Below are positions 16,318 to 25,789 of a DNA stretch of 64,000 bases, one piece after another. The stretch is taken from NCBI GenBank assembly GCA_947384285.1, contig CANDGI010000006.1, positions 1 through 64,000 on the forward strand, given 5' to 3'. Each line of letters begins with the position of its first letter. Positions within the stretch are counted from its first letter, which is position 1. A model generated the notes under the pieces. It searched no databases and was not told where the DNA came from. It saw nothing but the letters and a program-made list of their open reading frames with translations. The DNA comes from an uncultured Lachnospiraceae bacterium. Lineage in GTDB: Bacteria; Bacillota; Clostridia; Lachnospirales; Lachnospiraceae. The translations under genes were made by a program, and so were the position numbers.

Positions 16318-17284
16318 GAGAAGAGCCCTCCCTGATTCTCGGGTCTATGATTCCATACAAAATATTTGCAATCAGATTCCCTGCAAATACAAAAACTGCG
16401 CTGAACACAGCGATTCCCAACAGCAAAGGCACATCACCCCCAAGGCCTGCCGCTGTCAGTGCACTTCCAATTCCCGGATAGGAAAACACCGACTCAGCCA
16501 GGGCAATGCCGCCAAACAGCTCGCTGAACGCGGCAAACTGTACCGTAACTGCCGGGATTGCTATATTTTTTATGCCATGCCTGGTTATAACCTGCCAAGT
16601 ATTTTCCCCTCTGGCTCTTGCATATAAAATAAATTCACTCTCAAATATTTCCAATAATTTCTGCCTGGTATACAAGGTGATTTTTCCAATCCCAAGAAGG
16701 CTCAATGTGATGGAAGGCAGTATCAGATGGTGTATCCGCTCTCCCAATGTAACCTGGGAAGCAAGCTTCCCCATAGGCGCTGCCAGCCCAATGGGAAACC
16801 ACCCTAAGTTTACCGCAAAAATGCTGAGCATTAAAAGCCCTGCCCAGAAAGCGGGGGAAGACTGAAACACAAGACAAACCAGTTTTATCATTTTATCCAG
16901 CAGGCTGCCATGGAAAGCTGCCGCCAGGATGCCCAGGAAAAACCCAAGAATTCCAGAACATATCCAGGCAATCAGCATCAGCGCCAGCGAATACAAAAAA
17001 CGCTCCTTGATAACTGTCAGCACCGGCTGCTTGTAAACGATAGAATTTCCGAAATCACCCTTCAGTGTATTTCCAGCCCAGGCCAGAAACCGCTCCACAG
17101 GCGGGTCATTTAATCCCCAATACGCTGCAATCTCTTCCTTTGCACTCTCTGAAATGGTGGAGTTCGCCCCTATGTATGCGGTCAATGGGTCAATGGGAGC
17201 ATTGGACACCAGCAGAAATGAAAGGATGCTTATGGCAGCGAAAAGGCTTGCCATACGCAAGGCCATCCCCAAAAATTTCTTCAT
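16310..17284 (-). CDS. ABC importer permease, DppB/NikB type
   Basis: About 324 residues. MKKFLGMALRMASLFAAISIL begins the first helix; the family's ISFLLVSNAPIDPLTAYIG-like N-terminal loop and the C-terminal VFSYPGIGSALTAAGLGGD and IIDPRIREG motifs are clear. Start at 17284 forms an ATGA overlap with the binding-protein stop, showing coupling. With the DppC-type gene it forms the transmembrane channel. Confidence 0.92.
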   Translation of the reverse strand: MKKFLGMALRMASLFAAISILSFLLVSNAPIDPLTAYIGANSTISESAKEEIAAYWGLNDPPVERFLAWAGNTLKGDFGNSIVYKQPVLTVIKERFLYSLALMLIAWICSGILGFFLGILAAAFHGSLLDKMIKLVCLVFQSSPAFWAGLLMLSIFAVNLGWFPIGLAAPMGKLASQVTLGERIHHLILPSITLSLLGIGKITLYTRQKLLEIFESEFILYARARGENTWQVITRHGIKNIAIPAVTVQFAAFSELFGGIALAESVFSYPGIGSALTAAGLGGDVPLLLGIAVFSAVFVFAGNLIANILYGIIDPRIREGSSHE

Positions 17285-18966
17285 CTTTTTTCCCTTACCT
17301 CCCAATCCTTCATATTGCAGATAATGGGAATCCCATGCCCATGGGGATGGGGAATCTGGGTATCTGGCGAAATATAAAGCCTGTCACTGACAAAATAGCA
17401 GTGTTCGATATTGACAAGATACAGATAAGGGTAGTCTCCGGCATAGGCTGCCTGAACCTCTTTCCATGCTGCAATGGCATCCTTATGATTGTTGGCTGAA
17501 ACAGCCTTTGCAATCAAGTCGTCTACCTTTTGATTCTCATATCCGCTGGGATTGCTGTAGGCTTGTACCGTAAAATGGCTGGACTGGTATTGATTGTCAA
17601 TGACCATAGGGCTATACTGGCCAAATCCCCAAACCACTCCCTGGGTATAAGTTTTTTCCACAAGCTCATCCCAGGCAGCCTGCTTTACTTCTATGGAAAT
17701 CCCCAGCTCTTTCACATTCTCTGCCACTGCCGCTGCCAGCAGATAGCGGTCCTGCTCATCAGAAGGCGTGTACACCTCAAAGGCGCATTTCACACCGTTT
17801 TTTTCACGGACTCCATCTCCGTCCTCGTCTGTCCACCCGTTCTCCTCCAACAGCTTTCGGGCTTCCTCCACCTTAGCATCCTCAAACTCAATCGTATTTC
17901 CCCAGACTAAATTATCAGTCCATCCTTCTGCCGGCCTGCCCACTCCGTTAAAAGCATTTTGGATCACCTCCTGGCGGCTGATTCCAATGGCTAAGGCTTT
18001 ACGCACAGCCAAATCAGAGGTCACAGGATTGCCAGCCTCCACTGTTTCTCCTTTTTCATTGGTAAATGTCCCCGGCTTGCGGCAGGGAAGGCTGATATTC
18101 CTCACATCCATGGTTTCCAGCTTTTCCATATGCATGCCCTCCAAAGCCTCTGCCGCATAGGAAGGCTGAACCATAACCACATCCAGCTGGCCGGATCTGG
18201 CATTGGAAAAGGCCGCTTCGTTATCCATATCCACAAACGTCACCCGTTTAATCTTCGGCGCACCTTCAAAATATTCTTCATTTGCTTCCACAATCAGCTG
18301 CTGCTCTGTATCATACTGAACCACCTTCCATGGCCCGGTTCCCACCGGCATCTGGTCAAAAGCTACGCTGTCATATCCATCCTTTGGCACAATCCCAAGC
18401 TGCGCCGTCACATCCAGAAACGGAGAAAAAGGCTCCTCCAATGTAAACATTAGCGTATATTCATCCACAGCCTCCACTTTTTTCAATTTAGAAAGATCAA
18501 CCTCCCCATTCTGCCCCTGGTTTTCCATTACAGTTTCATAGGTAAATACCACATCCTCCGCCGTAAATGCAGAGCCATCCTGGAATTTCACGCCCTCTTT
18601 TAATTTGTAGGTGTACACCAGGGAATCCTCGGACACCTCCCAGCTCTCTGCCAAGTCTCCTTCGTATTCTGCCTGGGGATTGACCCGCACCAGCCCATTG
18701 TTGATAAAATCATATCCATAAGAAAACCCGCCTTTGACCGGATCCAGAGAGCCGTCCCAGAATCCATGGCCCACATAGCAGATAATGCTGTCCGCTGAAT
18801 TTTCCCCAGCGCTTCCCCTATCCTGGGACTGTCCACCAGAATCATTTTCCAAGTTCTTTTCTGAGCCATCAGCAGGATTTCCATTATCCCTCTGCCCGCA
18901 TCCTGCCAGAATACCGCTTGCCGCCAGAATCAGACAGCACAAAATACCCAGAACCTTCTTCTTCAT
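17281..18966 (-). CDS. ABC importer substrate-binding lipoprotein (SBP family 5; peptide or nickel)
   Basis: A 561-residue lipoprotein. The signal peptide ends in lipobox LAGC (Cys near residue 22), followed by an acidic Asp/Gly/Ser linker. The mature protein has the family-5 features of a Dpp/Opp/NikA receptor (VYTYKLKEGVKFQDGSAFTAEDVVFTYE, GTGPWKV). Near the C terminus IPHPHGHGIPI carries three closely spaced His, which hints at a metal ligand such as nickel, but di/oligopeptides cannot be excluded. Start chosen at MKKKVLGIL, with GAGGG upstream. It is the first gene of the five-gene importer. Confidence 0.88.
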   Translation of the reverse strand: MKKKVLGILCCLILAASGILAGCGQRDNGNPADGSEKNLENDSGGQSQDRGSAGENSADSIICYVGHGFWDGSLDPVKGGFSYGYDFINNGLVRVNPQAEYEGDLAESWEVSEDSLVYTYKLKEGVKFQDGSAFTAEDVVFTYETVMENQGQNGEVDLSKLKKVEAVDEYTLMFTLEEPFSPFLDVTAQLGIVPKDGYDSVAFDQMPVGTGPWKVVQYDTEQQLIVEANEEYFEGAPKIKRVTFVDMDNEAAFSNARSGQLDVVMVQPSYAAEALEGMHMEKLETMDVRNISLPCRKPGTFTNEKGETVEAGNPVTSDLAVRKALAIGISRQEVIQNAFNGVGRPAEGWTDNLVWGNTIEFEDAKVEEARKLLEENGWTDEDGDGVREKNGVKCAFEVYTPSDEQDRYLLAAAVAENVKELGISIEVKQAAWDELVEKTYTQGVVWGFGQYSPMVIDNQYQSSHFTVQAYSNPSGYENQKVDDLIAKAVSANNHKDAIAAWKEVQAAYAGDYPYLYLVNIEHCYFVSDRLYISPDTQIPHPHGHGIPIICNMKDWEVREKR

Positions 18967-19030
18967 ATTTTCCCTCTCTTCCCGTTGTATGCCCATCCAC
19001 GCGGCAAAAGCCAAATGCCTTCGCAATATC

Positions 19031-19240
19031 AGTAAACCCCCATCTTGCTCAGCCTGCCGTTTGGCGGGCCGCATGGCCATCCTTACTATGGAAGTCGGAG
19101 ACTTTCATAGTAAACCCACCAACATGCTCAGCCTGCCGTTTGGCGGGCCGCATGGCCATCCTTACTATGGAAGTCGGAGATTTTCATAGTAAACCCACCA
19201 ACATGCTCAGCCTATCATCCGGCAAACCGCATAGATATTT
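19031..19240. repeat. 79-bp tandem repeat, about 2.5 copies, each with a palindrome
   Basis: GCTCAGCCTGCCG-like words start at 19047, 19126 and 19205 (79 bp apart). Each unit contains the dyad ACTATGGAAGT...ACTTTCATAGT (11 bp, one wobble) and the block GCCGTTTGGCGGGCCGCAT. The last block also appears at 57117-57135. The array lies in the 554-bp gap before the importer operon, where I see no gene. Confidence 0.88.
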
Positions 19241-19324
19241 TTCTGTCATAGGAATTTTAACATATCGAAAAGAAGAGTGGGAAGCCTCCCAGGGGGATGT
19301 TTTTTCGAATTTTTCCCTGTTAAT

Positions 19325-19432
19325 CTTTAATACTGCAGCAAACAATCCATAATTTCAATACACAGGAAAGGCAGGATAGCCCTTTGGCTAAGCAAACCAT
19401 CCATGGGCGTTCTTAGTGGAGACACGGATGAT
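19325..19432 (-). repeat. Dispersed repeat family B, copy 1
   Basis: Read on the minus strand, this matches bases about 57205-57315: both carry GACGCCCATG/GAACGCCCATG, CTGCTTAGCCAAAG-like and CATCCTGCCTTTCCTG words in the same order, about 80 percent identical by eye. The same reading frame (LLSQRAILPFL) is open in both copies, but without start signals. Confidence 0.75.
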
Positions 19433-19449
19433 GGCAGCTTTTCCATAGA

Positions 19450-19502
19450 ATAAAAAACAAGGCTGCCCCACCTATGATTTCTAACCACAGGCACGGCAGC
19501 CC
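19450..19502 (-). terminator. Terminator of the hybrid kinase / Hpt operon
   Basis: On the minus strand GGCTGCC pairs with GGCAGCC, enclosing an inner stem CCTGTG/CATAGG, followed by TTGTTTTTTATT. It lies about 20 nt after the hybrid kinase stop. Confidence 0.8.
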
Positions 19503-19520
19503 TATATTCTATTTGAACAC

Positions 19521-22064
19521 TTATGAAAGATATTCCTGCAAGGTGCGCATACATTCCTTCAAATCAATAGGCTTTGCAATATGAGCATTCATTCCCACTT
19601 CCAGGCAATGCTGGGCATCATCCGAAAAGGCATCCGCCGTCATTGCAATAATCGGCAGTCCATGATCCGCACGCTCCAGAGCACGTATAGCGATTGTAGC
19701 GTCATATCCGTTCATAACCGGCATACGGATGTCCATAAGGATTGCATCGTAGAATCCAATCTCGGAAGCTTCGAACATCTCAAGACATTCTTTTCCATTC
19801 TCTGCACGTTCCAGGACAAGACCCACAGAAGATAAAATTTCACTGATAAATTCCCAGTTCACATCAATATCCTCTGCAAGAAGCACATGCTTGCCCTCAA
19901 AATCTATTTCTTCTTCCTCCTGCTCCTCCTCGTTGGACATTCCTTCCATATATTTTCTCAAATATAGATACAGCGTTGATTTAAACAGCGGCTTGGAGAT
20001 AAACCCTTCAATTTCAGAAGAATCCACTTCCTCCTGCAACTCACTCCAATCATAGGCAGAAATCAAAAATGCAGGTATCTTATTCCCATCTGTAACATTG
20101 CGCATTGCCCGGACAACCTCAATCCCGTTCATGTTGGGCATTTTCCAGTCCACCAGCACAAAATCGTAATCATTGTTCTGCAGATGCCTGTCTTCGATCA
20201 TGCGCACCGCCTGCCTGCCATCCAAAGACCATTCGGTGTGGACGCCTAATTCCTGCAGATTAGAAACGGCGCTGGTACACAGCTGTTCATTGTCGTCCAC
20301 CACAAGCACATCCCAACGGGGAAGCATCATATCCCTTTCATCTACATCCGACTTCTTCAAATCCAATGTAATGTGGAACTTGCTGCCTTTGCCCTGCTCG
20401 CTTTGCAATTGAATCGTGCCTTCCATCAAGTCTACAATTGCTTTTGTAATGGACATGCCAAGGCCGGTACCCATAATCTTGGCCACCTGATCGGTATTTT
20501 CCCGCTCAAAGCTTTCGAATATTTTCCGCTGGAACTCCTCTGACATACCGATTCCCGTATCCTCCACAATAAAGTGGGTCCGTACATACTCTTCCCCCTT
20601 CGGAGAACTCTCCTGGTACAGATGCACATCAATCCTTCCCCCTTCCGGCGTAAATTTGCCTGCATTGGAAAGAAGGTTCAAAAGCACCTGGTTCAAACGC
20701 ACGGAATCACAAAAAACATTTTCCGTCTCAATAGACTGGATAAAAATATCAAAAAACTGGCTTTTCGCCTTGACCTGGGGCTGCATGATATTTACGATAT
20801 CATCCATCGCTTCCTTCAGGGACATCTGGTTCATATTCAGCGTCATTTTCCCGCTTTCAATTTTTGACATATCCAAAACATCATTGATCAACCCTAATAA
20901 ATGCTTGCTGGATAATTTTACCTTGCCCAGGCAGTCCACCAGACGTTCCGGATCTTCGATATTTTTCAGGGCAATCTCCGTCATGCCGATAATCGCATTC
21001 ATTGGAGTCCTGATATCATGGCTCATGCTGGAAAGAAACTCACTTTTTGCCTTATCAGACCGGATTGCAACCTGCTGCGCTTCGTACAGCCTGTCCATTT
21101 GCTGGATAGAGAATTTGAAATACATAAAAAATACCACGGACATAGCCACCAGAATCATAACAGAGGAAATAATCATGATCCCAATACGCTGGATATCCAG
21201 CTTGCTGATGGGCTCTTCCATCGCCTCCCTTTGCATCACTGTGATAAGATACCAGTCCAAATCCTCATCAATGGGCGTACAATATGTATATCTTTTTTCC
21301 CCATTGATACTAACCATCTTCCAATAATGCTCTCGATTGTCAATGGCCTCCTTCAATTCCGCCACATATTCTTTGGCTCCGCCGTCCTTCCCATGTTCAG
21401 CCTCTGCCAGAATACGCTCATAGTAGCTCTCTCGAAATGCATCTCCGCTTCTGATTACAAAATCCCCACTTGCGTCAATGACATGGGAATAAATCAAAGT
21501 ATCATCAATATCCAAAAAAAGCGCTTCCTTTAGATAATCCATAGGAACTCCTGCAACAAGCGCAATGCTTTTCTTACCGTCTTTCATAGGATAGGCCGCT
21601 TTTTCACCCAAAAGGAGCAGCCGCTCCCCCCGCGTATTCATCCCTGACGCCACAATACTTCCATAGGATTGTAAAGATCCTACCAGATCCTCGGCAGAAG
21701 CTTCCACCTCATCTCCATAGATAGACTCTATCGTTCCGTCTTCTGCACACAATCCCAAAAAATAGAACTCCCTGACCTCACCCCCGAGAGTAAGATCGTC
21801 TATGATTTCTTCTCCATACTGCGTTCCTTCTGGCGGAGTCCGTTTGATAATCCCTTCCACCTGGCTCAGCCGCAGGCTTACCACCGTAGTAAACTTCTGG
21901 CTTAACTGAATATTCATTTCAGACATATAGATTTGACTGATTTCATCAATGGTCTTTTCTGTCCTTTTGCCCATAATCACAACTAAAGCAATAAACACAA
22001 CAATGCATATGCTGATTACGGAGACAAAACTATTCCTCAAAAATTTCTTAATATTCTTCTCCAT
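19521..22064 (-). CDS. Hybrid sensor histidine kinase with two receiver domains
   Basis: About 847 residues. An N-terminal membrane helix (about 11-32), an extracytoplasmic Cache-like sensor to about 285, a second helix (290-315), then H box SHDIRTPMNAIIG, N box NLLSNAGKFTP and G boxes, a first receiver with DFVLVDWKMPNMNG, and a second with DAILMDIRMPVMNG. All phosphotransfer residues are intact. Start chosen at MEKNIKKFL (22064) with GGAGG seven bases upstream. The Hpt gene precedes it by about 45 nt, so the relay is His-Asp-His, with its final regulator encoded elsewhere. Confidence 0.92.
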   Translation of the reverse strand: MEKNIKKFLRNSFVSVISICIVVFIALVVIMGKRTEKTIDEISQIYMSEMNIQLSQKFTTVVSLRLSQVEGIIKRTPPEGTQYGEEIIDDLTLGGEVREFYFLGLCAEDGTIESIYGDEVEASAEDLVGSLQSYGSIVASGMNTRGERLLLLGEKAAYPMKDGKKSIALVAGVPMDYLKEALFLDIDDTLIYSHVIDASGDFVIRSGDAFRESYYERILAEAEHGKDGGAKEYVAELKEAIDNREHYWKMVSINGEKRYTYCTPIDEDLDWYLITVMQREAMEEPISKLDIQRIGIMIISSVMILVAMSVVFFMYFKFSIQQMDRLYEAQQVAIRSDKAKSEFLSSMSHDIRTPMNAIIGMTEIALKNIEDPERLVDCLGKVKLSSKHLLGLINDVLDMSKIESGKMTLNMNQMSLKEAMDDIVNIMQPQVKAKSQFFDIFIQSIETENVFCDSVRLNQVLLNLLSNAGKFTPEGGRIDVHLYQESSPKGEEYVRTHFIVEDTGIGMSEEFQRKIFESFERENTDQVAKIMGTGLGMSITKAIVDLMEGTIQLQSEQGKGSKFHITLDLKKSDVDERDMMLPRWDVLVVDDNEQLCTSAVSNLQELGVHTEWSLDGRQAVRMIEDRHLQNNDYDFVLVDWKMPNMNGIEVVRAMRNVTDGNKIPAFLISAYDWSELQEEVDSSEIEGFISKPLFKSTLYLYLRKYMEGMSNEEEQEEEEIDFEGKHVLLAEDIDVNWEFISEILSSVGLVLERAENGKECLEMFEASEIGFYDAILMDIRMPVMNGYDATIAIRALERADHGLPIIAMTADAFSDDAQHCLEVGMNAHIAKPIDLKECMRTLQEYLS

Positions 22065-22109
22065 TCTATCCTCCAAACGATGCATTCTGTCACATACAAG
22101 GACACTCCA

Positions 22110-22472
22110 TCACTTATTTGGGGCATATTTCTCCAATATAGTTAAAATCTGTTCCTGGACAGGAATCATCTTTACAAGAACCTCCCTGGCCTGCTCCGGC
22201 TGTCCGCCCCGCAGTAAATCCACCACTTCTCCGTATCCCTTATAAAGCGGCGTCACAGACAAATTACCAGCAGCGCCCTTGATGGCATGGGCTTTCTCTA
22301 TCACGTCCTGGTAATCTTCATTATCAAAATCCGGGTCGACAGAATAGCCTTTCATCATTTTTACAAACGATGAGCACAGCATCTTTTTGTAAATGGCTTT
22401 ATTTCCTCCCAAACGGTTCAAACCCTCGTCTACGTTTACTCCCAATTCCTTTAATTCATCCAGTAAATTCAT
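22110..22472 (-). CDS. Stand-alone Hpt phosphotransfer protein
   Basis: A 120-residue four-helix Hpt domain with phosphoacceptor H62 in AHAIKGAAGNLS. The strongly matching GGAGAGG lies before the ATG. It is immediately upstream of the hybrid kinase and most likely receives phosphate from its receiver domain. Nothing else is fused to it. Confidence 0.9.
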   Translation of the reverse strand: MNLLDELKELGVNVDEGLNRLGGNKAIYKKMLCSSFVKMMKGYSVDPDFDNEDYQDVIEKAHAIKGAAGNLSVTPLYKGYGEVVDLLRGGQPEQAREVLVKMIPVQEQILTILEKYAPNK

Positions 22473-22638
22473 TGAAACCTCTCCTTTTCTTTTTTCTATT
22501 CACACAAACAGAATACAAGCCTGTCAAATTGCACAGGCCTGTCTGACTCGCAAAACCTTTTGAACTGCTATCTGCCATTTTCCTATCATTCCTGGTACAG
22601 CTTATATTTCTGTTTATTTTGAACGTTTTACCGCCTTC

Positions 22639-22667
22639 ATTCTATCATATTTCCCTCCATACCGCAA
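22639..22667 (-). promoter_or_regulatory. Likely promoter of the Hpt / hybrid kinase operon
   Basis: On the minus strand TTGCGG, 17 bp, TAGAAT. The predicted leader is about 160 nt and contains the inverted repeat AGCCTGT/ACAGGCC near 22517-22540. Confidence 0.5.
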
Positions 22668-22706
22668 CTGTTTATCATTCATAACTTTGACTCCTAAAAG
22701 GAATTT

Positions 22707-22850
22707 TTAAAATCCGCCATTCTGATAGGCTCCCGCAACCACATAATTCTCTTTTGATGCCATCGTATCTACAATCAGCCTCTGATATACTTCGCCCATC
22801 TCAAGAAGGGTTAATTCCTCCTTACCGATTGTATCCACAACATACTTGAC
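22707..22850 (-). pseudogene. Gene fragment or very short ORF, 47 codons
   Basis: The minus strand reads an open 47-residue stretch ending LLEMGEVYQRLIVD...YVVAGAYQNGGF. Its codon use and composition look like real protein, but there is no ATG, an in-frame stop lies just upstream, and the only candidate start is GTG at 22838 without a well-placed ribosome site. Most likely the C-terminal end of a lost gene. I do not recognise the family. The rest of 22473-23034 appears non-coding. Confidence 0.45.
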
Positions 22851-23034
22851 TTCCTTTCAAAATATACGGCATATTTTAAGCATTTTCACCGTTCATAACA
22901 TAAAACCGCCCGTTTCTTACCATCTGCAGAATTATAACGCCATACCTGCCGATAATAATATGAGAAAGCCTGATTCCACATCATATTCAACCTATGGCTG
23001 CTTCCAGAAACCAAACGAAAGGGCAGGTGTCTTT

Positions 23035-23751
23035 ATGCTTTCTATTGCAGTATGTGACGATGAAATATTAGAATGCAGCCGGATAACCGGAAAAATAAAA
23101 TCAATTTTAGAAGAACAAGGAACGCCATATGAGATACGCCAGTTCCACAGCGGAAAAGAGCTTCTGCAGGCCGCAGAGCAATTTGACATTCTTTTCCTGG
23201 ATATCATTATGCAGGATCTGGACGGGATGAAAACAGCAGAATTATTCCGCAAAAAAGCATTTGACGGTCTGCTGGTTTTCATTTCCTCCAGCAGAGACTA
23301 TGTTTTTGATGCCTACGACGCAGAACCTTTCTGGTATCTGGTAAAGCCGGTGGAAGGCCGGAAGTTAAGAAAAGTCCTGGAACGGGCTGTCCAAAAGCTT
23401 AAAAAACAGCCCCGGGAATTTCTGGTCGTCAACAGCGACCGGCAAAAGAAAAAACTGTTTCTGTCGGATATCTGCTATTTTGAAATCAGGGGAAGAATGA
23501 TTTATGCACATCAGGCAGATGAAATCTTTCATTTCTATGAACAGATCGGCTTGCTGGAACAACAGCTGCAGGGGAAAGGGTTTTTCCGCTGCCACAAAAG
23601 CTATCTTGTGAACCTTGGCTGGGTCAAGGGATACAGCCGCCAGGAGATTATTCTGGATCACGGGGAAAAAATTATGCTTGCCAAACGAAGATATGAAGCG
23701 TTCTGCGGGAAAATGCTGGAATATATGAAAAAAAGCGGAGGAATCCTATGA
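23035..23751 (+). CDS. LytTR-family response regulator (AgrA-like)
   Basis: A 238-residue regulator. The receiver domain has acidic D8/D9, phosphoacceptor D56 in LFLDIIM and K in YLVKPV. The C-terminal LytTR DNA-binding domain contains ICYFEIRGRMIYAH, FFRCHKSYLVNLGWVKGY and the final KRRYEAF. Of several in-frame Met codons, 23035 (MLSIAVCDDE) has AGGTG five bases upstream and the family N terminus; the 63 residues before it look non-coding. It overlaps the GHKL kinase by 4 nt (ATGA). Confidence 0.92.
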   Translation: MLSIAVCDDEILECSRITGKIKSILEEQGTPYEIRQFHSGKELLQAAEQFDILFLDIIMQDLDGMKTAELFRKKAFDGLLVFISSSRDYVFDAYDAEPFWYLVKPVEGRKLRKVLERAVQKLKKQPREFLVVNSDRQKKKLFLSDICYFEIRGRMIYAHQADEIFHFYEQIGLLEQQLQGKGFFRCHKSYLVNLGWVKGYSRQEIILDHGEKIMLAKRRYEAFCGKMLEYMKKSGGIL

Positions 23752-25100
23752 ACCAGGAATGTTATCTTTTTTTATTTCACATCGTTTTTTATGCTGGATA
23801 TGCATGGAGCATAGAAAGCTTCCTCAATAAATACCTGGACAGCCCGAAGCATGCTGGAAAAATATTTGCCGTACTCCTGTTCTTCAATTACGCCATTGGA
23901 AATGCCATCTGCCTTTCCACCTCCTATCTGGCAGGTGTGTCGCTTTATCATCTCATGTTTTTCCTATTGGCCTTATTTCTGTTTCGGGCAGAAACCGAGA
24001 AAAAACTGTTAGCGGCAGCTATCCTGATTGTATGTGTAGAGCTCACCAGCCGCTTCGTCGATTCTGGCGTAAATTTGATACAGCTTCTGTTTTTCCAGGA
24101 AATCCCAGGAAAAGCAGCTGCTGTCTACAGCAGCTGCCAGGAATATCTGATTTCAATCCTGGAATTTGCCGCATTCCTTGCAGCTGCCTATTTCCTGAAA
24201 AAACCGCTGGCATCCGTATTCGGCAGAAAAATCAAAAAATGGTATCTTATGCTGGCAATTCCCCTGATTGCCCTGATAATAATTATGGACATTGCAGCAT
24301 GGGGCGCCACCAAGGGAATTCTGGTACGAGGCGAAGACCGCTGGAACTTTTACTATAACCAGCTTTTCAGCCATGGAGCCAATCTGCTTCTCTCCCTTCT
24401 TGCCATGTGCGCCGCATGTTTTTATATTTTCGGCATGGACAGGATTTACCTGGAGCAGAAACGCAAAGAACAATATCAGGCGAAAATTGAATTTTACACC
24501 ATGCTGGAAGAACAATACCGCCAAATGGAGCGGCTCCGCCATGATATGAAAAACCACGTCACAGCGCTGCAAGGTTTGGTGGAACAGCGGGAATGGGAAA
24601 AAATGAAACATTACCTTCAGCAGATAGCGGTAACCGGAGCCTTTGAGGGAAGCGAGGAGGCCACTGGAAACCAGGTGGCGGACGCCCTGCTTTACCAGAA
24701 ACGAATGGAAGCCCAAAGAAAAGGAATATGCTGGGAAGCCGATATGCAGGTTCCGAAAAAGTGCGGCGTCGACGATTTTGATTTCTGTGTCCTGATCGGA
24801 AATATCTTGGACAACGCCATAGAAGCCTGTGAAAAATTACCGGAAACCTCTGAAAGGTTTATCCTCATACGATCCTGTATGCAGAAATGCTTTTTTCTGC
24901 TGGAAGTGCGAAACAGTACAAACCTTAAGGATATGGGCTGCATTTTGTACACAGGCAAATCAAAGCAGCGGGGACACGGCATTGGGCTCTTGAATATTCT
25001 GGAGACGGCACAGAAATATCACGGGACGGTGGAGACAGAGTTAAAAGGAAAGGTTTTCACCATCTTTGTGCTGCTGCCTGTGCCCAGGGCAGATGCTTGA
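23748..25100 (+). CDS. GHKL sensor histidine kinase (AgrC-like)
   Basis: A 450-residue protein with about six membrane helices in the first 235 residues, then the AgrC-type H motif RLRHDMKNHVTAL, N box NILDNAIEACEKL and G box GHGIGLLNI. This is the partner of the overlapping LytTR regulator. In Firmicutes such pairs sense secreted peptides; no AgrB/AgrD-like processing protein or peptide gene is visible nearby, so the signal is unknown. Confidence 0.9.
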   Translation: MNQECYLFLFHIVFYAGYAWSIESFLNKYLDSPKHAGKIFAVLLFFNYAIGNAICLSTSYLAGVSLYHLMFFLLALFLFRAETEKKLLAAAILIVCVELTSRFVDSGVNLIQLLFFQEIPGKAAAVYSSCQEYLISILEFAAFLAAAYFLKKPLASVFGRKIKKWYLMLAIPLIALIIIMDIAAWGATKGILVRGEDRWNFYYNQLFSHGANLLLSLLAMCAACFYIFGMDRIYLEQKRKEQYQAKIEFYTMLEEQYRQMERLRHDMKNHVTALQGLVEQREWEKMKHYLQQIAVTGAFEGSEEATGNQVADALLYQKRMEAQRKGICWEADMQVPKKCGVDDFDFCVLIGNILDNAIEACEKLPETSERFILIRSCMQKCFFLLEVRNSTNLKDMGCILYTGKSKQRGHGIGLLNILETAQKYHGTVETELKGKVFTIFVLLPVPRADA

Positions 25101-25286
25101 ACAGTTCCTTATATGGCATCAAGCATGCCTTATATGACAAAAGGCTAAGAACAGCTCCTGCTTCCGTCGAAAAATAAATATATAACTATACTCAGCAAAG
25201 GCCTATCCTGCATAATCTGCCCTTGAGCGGCAGGCTGCTTGAAGGCTTTTCACATGCAGATGCACAGTACAGAAAGGAGAGGACAT

Positions 25287-25775
25287 ATGCATATAAAAAC
25301 TATGGAAGGCCTGGCTGGAGCCAATACCAGCCACAACCTTTTGAAAGTCCCATTCCGGGTATTCAAAGAAGCCCGGAGAAGAGGTGACATGGCAACCATG
25401 GAGCGCGCCATGGATTATGCTTCTGACTTTGCTGAAAAAACCCAGGAATATCAGGCAGAAGCGGACGAGGGAATGAAAGAGGATGCCAAGGAGGCAAAGG
25501 AACGCGAAAAACTTGAACTGGAAAAAGCAATCGAAAAGCGGAAAGAGGATGGGGAAAAACTGGAAGAAAACGCTGAAGGGAACACTGGGTCAAAGGCAGA
25601 TACCCTTGAAATCAGCGAAGAGGGAAAGGCTTCCCTCAAAAATCAGGCAACCCAGGAACAGCCAGAACCTTTCGGGGATAAATCCGGCCCAGGCAAGGAG
25701 CCGGCGCTCTATTCGAAAGCAGGGACAACGGAACCGGCGGGAATGATAGGTGGAAAAATCAGCATCACCGTTTAA
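25287..25775 (+). CDS. Charged helical unknown protein
   Basis: About 162 residues, soluble. Residues 25-110 are a long charged helix/coiled coil rich in Glu, Lys and Ala (EKTQEYQAEADEGMKEDAKE). The C-terminal third is Gly/Pro rich. The motif DTLEISEEGK is of the kind found in flagellar-accessory and other small clostridial proteins, but it is not diagnostic. GGAGAGG precedes the ATG at 25287. It follows the LytTR/GHKL pair by about 190 nt and might be its target. No function is recognised. Confidence 0.7.
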   Translation: MHIKTMEGLAGANTSHNLLKVPFRVFKEARRRGDMATMERAMDYASDFAEKTQEYQAEADEGMKEDAKEAKEREKLELEKAIEKRKEDGEKLEENAEGNTGSKADTLEISEEGKASLKNQATQEQPEPFGDKSGPGKEPALYSKAGTTEPAGMIGGKISITV

Positions 25776-25789
25776 TCTGTATCCAAGCA

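Noticed and set aside
22846..23034. N-terminal 63-residue extension of the LytTR regulator
   Set aside because: Composition is non-coding-like, and the family N terminus with a ribosome site begins at 23035.
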